Assembly (NCBI GenBank): GCA_002506595.1
Contig: DAXV01000071.1
Coordinates: 1-13,470 of the forward strand
Length of the DNA: 13,470 bases
Source of the DNA: Acidilobaceae archaeon UBA158
GTDB taxonomy: Archaea; Thermoproteota; Thermoprotei_A; Sulfolobales; Acidilobaceae
Direction of reading: 5' to 3'
Below, piece by piece: positions 7,716-13,470 of the stretch. The notes beneath the pieces are model-generated. The model was given only the letters and a program-made list of their open reading frames with translations, was not told the origin of the DNA and did no database searches. Numbering within the stretch: position 1 is the first letter of the stretch; each line of letters opens with the position of its first letter. The translations under genes were made by a program, and so were the position numbers.

Positions 7716-8335
7716 TACACCCAAGTGAATTGCATTCATATTTTTATTGTCCTAGAGTATATTTCTTTGAAACTCATATGAAAAAGAAAAGAGGTTTTTT
7801 AAAAAGAATAAGATTGTTGTTAGGTAGTATTTTTCATTATACCTTTAGATTAAGAGACATAATAAAGCATTATTCATATGAAATTCCAGTGGAAACAGAT
7901 TTAGGAAATGTAATAATTAGGGGTAGACCTGATGCATTTAAGATAGAAGAAAACTCTGCATATATTATTGAGAGAAAAAGTTCTAAACCTCCATATAAAG
8001 GTGCTTGGATAAGCGATATTATGCAAGCCGCTGCTTATGGGGTGATCTTGATTAGAGAAAAAGATTTGAAAAACGCTAAAATAGAAATTAGGTATCCAAA
8101 CAAGTCTAGAGTTTTTGATTTAAATTCTGAATTAACTTCTATGCTATTTAAGGCATTAGATGAAATGATTTTGATTAAATATTATAATATATTACCATAT
8201 GCTAAAAGGGGGAATAGATGCAACAAGTGCCCTTATAGAAATGAGTGCTTTTCATTAGATGATGAATTAGAAAATTATATTAATGATTTAATAGAGCCTG
8301 GTAAATGGGTTGAAGGCTTAAATATGATCTCTTAA
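7664..8335 (+). CDS. Stand-alone Cas4-family (RecB-like, 4Fe-4S) nuclease
   Basis: A PD-(D/E)XK exonuclease of the Cas4/Dna2 type. All hallmarks are present in 223 residues: PSELHSYFYCPRVYFF with the first cluster cysteine at 29, motif I His58, GRPD with Asp90, the E-x-K pair Glu103/Lys105 in IIERKSS, Q121-x3-Y125, and the C-x2-C-x5-C cluster cysteines 186, 189 and 195. Known relatives degrade single-stranded DNA or trim CRISPR prespacers. No cas1, cas2 or CRISPR repeat is in the window, so a general repair role is at least as likely. The start is awkward: TTG at 7664 is the only upstream start in frame, but the strong GGGAGGT site lies just after its first base. The next TTG, at 7730, would cut off the conserved PSEL. 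Overlap with ileS by 52 bases implies co-transcription. Confidence 0.88.
   Translation: MGGRRETDNNRNKDKAIIHPSELHSYFYCPRVYFFETHMKKKRGFLKRIRLLLGSIFHYTFRLRDIIKHYSYEIPVETDLGNVIIRGRPDAFKIEENSAYIIERKSSKPPYKGAWISDIMQAAAYGVILIREKDLKNAKIEIRYPNKSRVFDLNSELTSMLFKALDEMILIKYYNILPYAKRGNRCNKCPYRNECFSLDDELENYINDLIEPGKWVEGLNMIS
7666..7672 (+). promoter_or_regulatory. Ribosome-binding site misplaced relative to the cas4-like start
   Basis: GGGAGGT is the best Shine-Dalgarno match in the window but overlaps the TTG start rather than preceding it. In-frame codons at normal spacing after it are GAA, ACG and GAT, with no standard start. Either TTG is used with poor spacing, or a non-standard start such as the ACG at 7682 is used. 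Confidence 0.35.
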
Positions 8336-8365
8336 AATATATAAAATTTTAAATATTAATTAAGT

Positions 8366-8378
8366 TGAAACATTTAAG
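8366..8378 (+). promoter_or_regulatory. Possible promoter of moxR-VWA
   Basis: Around 8366-8378 a GAAA element resembling a BRE is followed by CATTTAAGC, a TATA-like box centred about 54 bases before the moxR ATG. This is similar to the box-to-start spacing of other genes here. The 92-bp gap after the nuclease also contains other AT-rich boxes, so read-through from ileS is possible. Confidence 0.35.
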
Positions 8379-8427
8379 CTATTAAGACCCGAATTCCAAC
8401 TTATTTATTAGGAATGGATGAATAAAT

Positions 8428-9360
8428 ATGTCATTAGATAATGATGTGATAGAAAAGAAAGTATATGAAACTTACGCTCAAATAGCAACTGAGTCAATTA
8501 TGATTAGAAATGTGAAGGAAGCTGCAAATATATTGGAAAAAAATTATAAATTAATTGTGAATGAAAATATTATAAGACTTGTGTATGCATCGTTTCTTAA
8601 TGGTAGGCCAGTTTTATTTGAAGGCCCTCCAGGGACTGGAAAAACTGAAATAGGTGAAGCATTATTAGAGTTATGGAGTGGGAAAAAAGGATTCTTATTA
8701 CCTTGCAGTGAGAATTATGATGAATACAAAGTTATAGGAGACTTTCATCCGTTAATGGCAATGAAAATAGGCTTTACAGAAGAATCTTTCGTTCCAAGAG
8801 TATTGCTTGCAGCAATGATATTAGATGTAGGAGTACTAGTAGATGAAATAAGGAGAAGTAGTGATGAATTTCAAAACTTACTTTTAGATATAATTGACAA
8901 AAGAAGGATTGTAGTTCCTGAATTAAAAAGGGTGTTTAAATCAAAGGGATCAGGCTTTCAAGTTATATTAACAAGTAACCCTGAAGATGTTGCTCAAAAT
9001 GAATTGAGTGATGCGTTTTTAAGGAGAGTAATTAGAATAAAATTTGATTATCCAGATATGGAAACAGAAAAGAAAATTATTAGAATACGTTCATTTGATA
9101 GGCCATCAATATCAGAAGAATTGATTAATTTAATATTAAAAACTATTAATAAACTAAGAAAGAGCGATATATTACATAAACCTGGAACTGATGAATCAGT
9201 TTCTTGGGTAAAACTTGCGCAATCTATTGCTAAGCTAGAGAATGAAGATGTTGTAAAGGTAAGACATGTCAAGGAAGCAGCTACATCTCTTTTATCGAAA
9301 AGGCAAGAGGATGAGGAATTAATTGCTTCAGTGATAAGTGATGTCTTTTCAGAATATTGA
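8428..9360 (+). CDS. MoxR-family AAA+ ATPase
   Basis: A 310-residue AAA+ ATPase of the MoxR clade, which works as a ring-shaped chaperone-like remodeller, usually with a VWA protein, to mature or activate client complexes in the cytosol. Walker A is GPPGTGKT (66-73), Walker B is VLVDE (136-140) followed by IRRS, sensor 1 is LTSNPED (181-187), and candidate arginine fingers are R199/R200 in DAFLRR. A C-terminal lid domain follows. The ATG at 8428 has GGATGA about eight bases upstream. The gene overlaps the VWA gene by about 20 bases, which points to coupled translation and a fixed partnership, as in RavA-ViaA and CoxD-CoxE. The client is unknown; no metal or gas-oxidising enzyme is in the window to suggest one. 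Confidence 0.93.
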   Translation: MSLDNDVIEKKVYETYAQIATESIMIRNVKEAANILEKNYKLIVNENIIRLVYASFLNGRPVLFEGPPGTGKTEIGEALLELWSGKKGFLLPCSENYDEYKVIGDFHPLMAMKIGFTEESFVPRVLLAAMILDVGVLVDEIRRSSDEFQNLLLDIIDKRRIVVPELKRVFKSKGSGFQVILTSNPEDVAQNELSDAFLRRVIRIKFDYPDMETEKKIIRIRSFDRPSISEELINLILKTINKLRKSDILHKPGTDESVSWVKLAQSIAKLENEDVVKVRHVKEAATSLLSKRQEDEELIASVISDVFSEY

Positions 9361-11269
9361 TTTAGAGATTGCCGAAAAATATGTACCAATAATAGTCAAT
9401 AATTTAAGGAATAAAGGAGTTAAAGTAGGCGTTAGAGAATCAATATTAGTATTAAAAATTTTTGAATCATATTTATTATTGGATAATAAAAAATCTATCT
9501 CTTCAGATCAATTTGAAAAAATATTGATAAGCGTTATTGCAAAAAATGACTACGAAGAAGAAATTATTAAAAAGGCTTTGCAAGAACTATTTTTTGGTAA
9601 GGAAGATTATAGTAATGAGATCTATTTAGCAAGTGAAAGATTTAAAAACAAATTAATAGATAAAAATAAATTAAGTGGACAGCAATTAGGCGATTTTTAT
9701 AAGTTGATGGCAATTGGAGGTTTAGTCAAAAGGGGTAAATATTATAGAACCATAGATAAAGAAAAATTGGATCAGATTATAAATAACATAAGCTTGGATC
9801 AAAAAACATTATTTAAAGAAAAACTAAATAGCATATTAAAAAAATTAAGTCCAGAAGAATATATAAAATTGCTTAACAGCGACCTGTTTTATGATAATTT
9901 GAATAGTTTGAATTTAGATAAGTTGATAAAGATTGCAGAATTTTTAAGTAAAAAACACTATAATAAACCTCTAAATAAAGTTAAAGAAATAATAAAAGAA
10001 AAGATAAGCAATAATAATTTAAAGGGTGAAAATGAAAAATTATGGAAAACTCTTAGTTCGATTGGAATTCTTGATAAAGATTTGCAAAAAGCTTTAGTAA
10101 TTAGAGAACCCTCATTATCTAAAAAATCAAAGCTTGATATAAGCGAATTTAATAATTTGAATGATAATGATTTTTATAATGAAAAACAAAGAATTTTATT
10201 AAATTATGCTAAATTATCTGATAATGAAAATTTACTTAATGATTTTCTGAATAAGATAGAGTTAAAGAATTTGTGGCTCTTAAATAAATCACCAATAGGA
10301 GGAGAAAAAGGTAAGCTTATTAATGCAGCAATTTATTCTTCAAAGGCCTTAAAAGAAGCTATAGAATATGCTGAAAGTGGTTATGAAGGAAGAAAAGATA
10401 TGTCTAATTATTATCTTCAAAAATCTAATGAATTATTGCAAGAATTAGACAATAAAGTATCTATAGGTAAAATTAATAAGATAGAGACTAAATTTTTTAA
10501 TAATAATGTTTTAAAAATTTTAGAATCATTAGAAAAAGGTGAAATTCAAGGAATTAAAGATATAGATTTGGCTATATATGTAGACTTGTTAAGAAGTATT
10601 TATCATAGATCAGATGATATAAAAAGAAGAAAAATAATAATTTCAGCCAATAAATTTTTAACTCATCTTATTTATATGAATGGATTTAAACCTATACCAA
10701 TTAAAAAGAAATATTCAGTTAGACCTGGTAGATTAATGGTTAAAGAATCTGTAATTAATATAATTAGAAATAAGGAGGATTTCCTAGTTTATAAAAGGAA
10801 TGTAAGAACTAAACAAATAGGTCTTGCATTAGATATAAGTAGTTCAATGTATAAATACTCTTCTTGGGCTTTAAGTGTTGCATCAATTTTTATACATAAT
10901 ATATCTAGATTAGTTCTCTTTTCAACTAAAGCCATTTCTTATGATAAAATTAGAAAAAATGATGTAATAAAAATATTATTAACGGTTGACTTTAATGGTT
11001 ATACTGATATCACACGTGCCTTAGAGCAATTTAATGATAAGAAATTTAATAAGATAGTTATAATAACTGATTTAAAGCAAACAGTAAGAAATGAAGATCC
11101 TAGTATTAAGGCAAATGAATTAGTAAGGAAAGGTATAAAATTATTGTTTTTAGTTCCTAGCGATGTTGATAAAGAACTGATTAATAAAATACGCAATAAT
11201 GGCGGTTGTGTAAAATTAGTTAATAACCCTGAACAATTAGCAAAAGAATTAATTAAACTATTAAGATAA
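9341..11269 (+). CDS. VWA-domain protein, partner of MoxR
   Basis: A 642-residue protein with a long, Lys/Asn-rich, mostly helical N-terminal region (about 1-490) and a C-terminal von Willebrand A domain. Numbered from the GTG at 9338, the MIDAS metal site is complete: DISSS (D499, S501, S503), T556 in GYTDIT, and D578 in IITDLK, so it should bind Mg or Mn and contact a partner. This helical-then-VWA design is that of ViaA/CoxE-like partners of MoxR ATPases, though the helical part is longer than in ViaA (about 480 residues in total). There is no signal peptide or membrane segment, so it acts in the cytosol. I prefer ATG 9341 because GTGAT lies five bases before it; GTG 9338 is the alternative. 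It overlaps moxR and converges with the radical SAM gene, 44 bp away. Confidence 0.85.
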   Translation: MSFQNIDLEIAEKYVPIIVNNLRNKGVKVGVRESILVLKIFESYLLLDNKKSISSDQFEKILISVIAKNDYEEEIIKKALQELFFGKEDYSNEIYLASERFKNKLIDKNKLSGQQLGDFYKLMAIGGLVKRGKYYRTIDKEKLDQIINNISLDQKTLFKEKLNSILKKLSPEEYIKLLNSDLFYDNLNSLNLDKLIKIAEFLSKKHYNKPLNKVKEIIKEKISNNNLKGENEKLWKTLSSIGILDKDLQKALVIREPSLSKKSKLDISEFNNLNDNDFYNEKQRILLNYAKLSDNENLLNDFLNKIELKNLWLLNKSPIGGEKGKLINAAIYSSKALKEAIEYAESGYEGRKDMSNYYLQKSNELLQELDNKVSIGKINKIETKFFNNNVLKILESLEKGEIQGIKDIDLAIYVDLLRSIYHRSDDIKRRKIIISANKFLTHLIYMNGFKPIPIKKKYSVRPGRLMVKESVINIIRNKEDFLVYKRNVRTKQIGLALDISSSMYKYSSWALSVASIFIHNISRLVLFSTKAISYDKIRKNDVIKILLTVDFNGYTDITRALEQFNDKKFNKIVIITDLKQTVRNEDPSIKANELVRKGIKLLFLVPSDVDKELINKIRNNGGCVKLVNNPEQLAKELIKLLR

Positions 11270-11313
11270 AATTATGATCTTGCATAATGAATACTTAAAG
11301 CTTTGCTTATGAA

Positions 11314-12369
11314 TTAATATAATTTCCCAAGATATATATTATCTTTATCTCTAATTATTTTTGTTTTTACTTTGGAACCTATAATTAAGTTCTCTTTAGA
11401 GATAATGGATATTATTCTTGAGCAATTTTCATCTGTTGACAGATACTCATTTTTAAGCCATCCCTTTCCAATGATTATTGTTTTTACTATATCATTTACA
11501 TGAAATGGTTTTTCTAATTTAACTGAATTTTTAAATCCTAACTCTTCAGGCTTAACTATAAGTCTATAATTATGTTTTTCTTGAAGAGCCTTAAGCCATG
11601 AATAAAATTTTCTCCAAGACCATACTTTTACTTTTTCAGGTTTCCTTCCAAAATGATGTATTTCAAATTTTTGGATTAATATTCCGCTTGGATAATTGCT
11701 TTTTTCCCCAGCTTTATTATCTTTTGCCCATTCTATAATTAAATCCATATCATTTTCGTTAATTTCCGGAACCACAACTGGTGTCAAAATTATATCTATA
11801 CTTGTTTCTTTTAATATTTCTGATGCTGTTTTCAAAATTTTATTTACATTATACCATTCTGTTCCTGTTAATTTTTTTGCATTTTCTGGATCAGTTGAAT
11901 CTATACTTAAGTTGATTCTATTTAATCCAGCTTTCTCAAGTCTTTTGGCCAATTGAAGTGACAAAGATCCTCCATGGGTTTCTATTGAAATTGTTTTAAC
12001 ATTTTTTATTTTTTTAATTAAAGAAATTAATTTCAAAATATTTGGATGTGAAATGGGTTCACCTACACCATCGATTAAAACTTCTATGTCATCGTTTTTA
12101 ATATTGGCTATTTCATACGCCCATTCTGCAAGCCATTCTTCATTAACAATATATTCTGCTTCTCTGTGCTTAGAGCTGGGCCCAGCATCAACGCTACAAA
12201 ATATACAATTATGAAAACATAAACTAGAAGGTCTAACTTGTAATACATTAGTACCTCTATCAATTATACCAAAAGCAATGTGTCCTATTAATGGTATTGG
12301 CTTATTAATATAATATACTGGTCTTCCATAAAAATTTGAAATTTTTTCTAGGTTCATGTTGCATTTCAT
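11314..12369 (-). CDS. Radical SAM protein of the archaeal COG2100 type
   Basis: A 351-residue radical SAM enzyme. The 4Fe-4S motif has the C-x3-C-x2-C form, CFHNCIFC, with cysteines 51, 55 and 58; the GEP motif is GVGEP (101-105), and later barrel segments such as ETHGG and NLSIDS are evident. The last 55 or so residues, including IIGSKVKTKIIRDKDNIYLGKLY split around 329-351, resemble a small beta-barrel of TRAM type, which would bind RNA. It resembles the uncharacterised archaeal COG2100 Fe-S oxidoreductases; the reaction is unknown. The ATG follows the ttuA stop directly, with GTGAT as ribosome site inside the ttuA end, so the two form an operon. With a tRNA thiolase upstream, a tRNA modification or sulfur-transfer role is plausible but inferred. 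Confidence 0.82.
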   Translation of the reverse strand: MKCNMNLEKISNFYGRPVYYINKPIPLIGHIAFGIIDRGTNVLQVRPSSLCFHNCIFCSVDAGPSSKHREAEYIVNEEWLAEWAYEIANIKNDDIEVLIDGVGEPISHPNILKLISLIKKIKNVKTISIETHGGSLSLQLAKRLEKAGLNRINLSIDSTDPENAKKLTGTEWYNVNKILKTASEILKETSIDIILTPVVVPEINENDMDLIIEWAKDNKAGEKSNYPSGILIQKFEIHHFGRKPEKVKVWSWRKFYSWLKALQEKHNYRLIVKPEELGFKNSVKLEKPFHVNDIVKTIIIGKGWLKNEYLSTDENCSRIISIISKENLIIGSKVKTKIIRDKDNIYLGKLY

Positions 12370-13356
12370 TTATATCACTTTTTTAGGCACTTTAACTATA
12401 TAAGAAGGATTTGATATACCTATATTTGATAATAGTTCACATAGTTTGCATATATTTCTTCCTAAAGTAGTTGGTTCTCCGCATTTTATACATCTGTTTA
12501 ACTTTGTAGTAACTTTATCTTGATAGATATAATCTAATAATAAGTCCAATGTTTCCATGAATCTAATTAAAACTCCTGGATTTTCTCTTTCATATTTATA
12601 AAGCTCTCTTCTAACTTTAGCTCTAAGAGTCGGTGCTAATTCTATGTATGGGCACTCGGTTTGTTGTATATGGAAATTTTTGATAAATGTAAAAGATGCA
12701 TTTTCCCATTCATATATTTTTCTCAAAGGTTTAATTCTCTTTACTAGCATATCATCTTCTACAACATTAGTGTTTGGATGTTGCTTTAGTAAACTATTTA
12801 TGTCTCCTTTCATTAGATTAATTACTGCTGTTTGCGCTTCATCATCTAAATTATGTGCTGTTGCTAGCTTAGTTGCTCCCATTTCTCTTGCATAATAATT
12901 CATAATTCTTCTTCTTGATGCACCGCAATATGTGCAGGGAGTAAATGCGCTCTTTGAGCTTCTAGATTTTTCATATATCTCGTCCATACTATATCCAATA
13001 TAATCTTTAATACTTGTAACTATTACATCTACTCCATATTCCTTAGCAGTTTTAACCAGATATTTTGCATCCTCTTCTTTGTTATATCCATGAATTCCTT
13101 CAATTATGTTTAACCCTATTAATTTATTAGATTTTGAAAAATAATTCCCTAAAACATCAAGCAATACATAACCATCTTTACCTCCGCTTAATGCCATCAT
13201 TACGATATCATCGTTTTTTATCATATTCCATCTTTTTATTTCATTTATAGCTCTATTTCTTACATCTTCTATAAAGCACTCTTTACATAGTTTTTTATTT
13301 GAGTGGGGTTGATATATCTCTGCTGGTCTCATTCCACATTTATCGCATAATTTCAT
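12370..13356 (-). CDS. TtuA/Ncs6-family tRNA 2-thiolation enzyme
   Basis: A 328-residue PP-loop adenylyltransferase that activates a uridine of tRNA (position 54 for TtuA, wobble 34 for Ncs6/CTU1) and inserts sulfur, normally delivered by a ubiquitin-like carrier. Zinc-finger cysteines are at the N-terminus (4, 7, 24, 27) and C-terminus (289, 292, 303, 306). The ATP loop is SGGKDG (57-62). The three cluster cysteines are C141 and C144 (CTYC) and C235 (ECPY), matching the 4Fe-4S ligands known in TtuA. TAHNLDD (166-172) is also typical. TtuA and Ncs6 cannot be separated here, so no symbol is given. The ATG at 13356 has GGTGA six bases upstream. The next gene downstream is the radical SAM partner, with no gap. 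All catalytic residues are present. Confidence 0.92.
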   Translation of the reverse strand: MKLCDKCGMRPAEIYQPHSNKKLCKECFIEDVRNRAINEIKRWNMIKNDDIVMMALSGGKDGYVLLDVLGNYFSKSNKLIGLNIIEGIHGYNKEEDAKYLVKTAKEYGVDVIVTSIKDYIGYSMDEIYEKSRSSKSAFTPCTYCGASRRRIMNYYAREMGATKLATAHNLDDEAQTAVINLMKGDINSLLKQHPNTNVVEDDMLVKRIKPLRKIYEWENASFTFIKNFHIQQTECPYIELAPTLRAKVRRELYKYERENPGVLIRFMETLDLLLDYIYQDKVTTKLNRCIKCGEPTTLGRNICKLCELLSNIGISNPSYIVKVPKKVI

Positions 13357-13392
13357 TTAGTTCACCGAATTTTTTGTTCCCTTGATCATTAC

Positions 13393-13404
13393 AATAAATT
13401 ATAG
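13393..13404 (-). promoter_or_regulatory. TATA-like promoter of the ttuA-radical SAM operon
   Basis: The minus strand reads CTATAATTTATT, centred about 42 bases upstream of the ttuA ATG. It lies about 35 bp from the GC-rich element end, so an insertion there may have replaced upstream control sequence. Confidence 0.4.
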
Positions 13405-13437
13405 AAAAACAGTATTAACTTTTCTTTAGATTGCCAT

Positions 13438-13470
13438 GTGAACTACCCCGCCCTCACGGATGGGCATCCC
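13438..13470 (-). mobile_element. Probable right end of an IS200/IS605-type (TnpB/omega-RNA) element, running out of the window
   Basis: Read on the minus strand, this GC-rich block is a hairpin (GCCC ... GGGC, 13465-13462 with 13453-13450, with an inner TC/GA pair) followed by GGGGTAGTTCAC ending at 13438. That arrangement is the typical 3' end of archaeal TnpB-bearing IS605-family elements, where the terminal hairpin is also the end of the guide omega-RNA. It contrasts sharply with the AT-rich surroundings. The tnpB gene would lie right of the window and cannot be seen. A palindromic GGATG-GG-CATCC is at 13458-13469. A decayed solo end is also possible. Confidence 0.5.

Noticed and set aside
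7664..8335. Part of a CRISPR-Cas locus
   Set aside because: Despite the Cas4-type protein, there is no repeat-spacer array and no cas1, cas2 or effector gene in the window.
9048..9389. 113-codon minus-strand open frame across the moxR-VWA junction
   Set aside because: Its Ser/Leu-rich translation is typical of antisense frames, and both genes on the other strand are well supported.
11696..12895. Plus-strand open frames opposite the radical SAM and ttuA genes
   Set aside because: They are antisense to conserved cysteine and PP-loop motifs; no independent evidence.
13438..13470. Partial tRNA or rRNA gene at the window end
   Set aside because: The GC-rich block has no tRNA arm or TPsiC-loop consensus; the hairpin plus GTAGTTCAC pattern fits an IS605-type end better.

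Overview
The window looks like chromosomal DNA of an archaeon, most likely an AT-rich thermophilic crenarchaeon (Thermoproteota). The genes are of archaeal type: an isoleucyl-tRNA synthetase with HLGT/MHKSLGN signatures, a TtuA/Ncs6 thiolase with zinc fingers at both ends, a COG2100-like radical SAM protein and a MoxR/VWA pair. TATA-like boxes lie upstream of several genes, short T-runs stand in for terminators, ribosome-binding sites are of the GGTGA type, and TTG starts are common. A Caldisphaera/Acidilobales-like genome would fit the base composition, but that is a guess from composition and gene style.

Layout. 1-793 (minus) is the N-terminal two thirds of a class I/II-fold PLP aminotransferase cut by the window edge. 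957-2870 (minus) is argS. A 300-bp divergent promoter region follows, then a polytopic membrane protein of NicO/UreH-like character (3182-4075, plus) with two GTGCAC palindromes around its start. Next is a tight plus-strand run: an 83-residue protein of unknown function, ileS, and a stand-alone Cas4-family nuclease whose start lies inside the ileS end. After a 92-bp gap come moxR and a 640-residue VWA protein that overlap each other. On the minus strand, converging with these, are a radical SAM protein and a TtuA/Ncs6-type tRNA thiolase, joined stop to start. The last 33 bases are a GC-rich hairpin that looks like the right end (omega-RNA end) of an IS200/IS605-type TnpB element lying outside the window.

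How they fit together. Three themes can be read. Translation and tRNA: ArgS, IleS, TtuA and perhaps the radical SAM partner. A DNA-processing nuclease without any CRISPR or cas1/cas2 nearby. An AAA+ MoxR/VWA remodelling pair of unknown client. All genes appear intact apart from the aminotransferase at the edge. The parts most worth attention are the ileS-cas4 overlap with the neighbouring MoxR/VWA pair, the TtuA/radical SAM pair, the small ileS-linked protein and the TnpB-type end upstream of ttuA.
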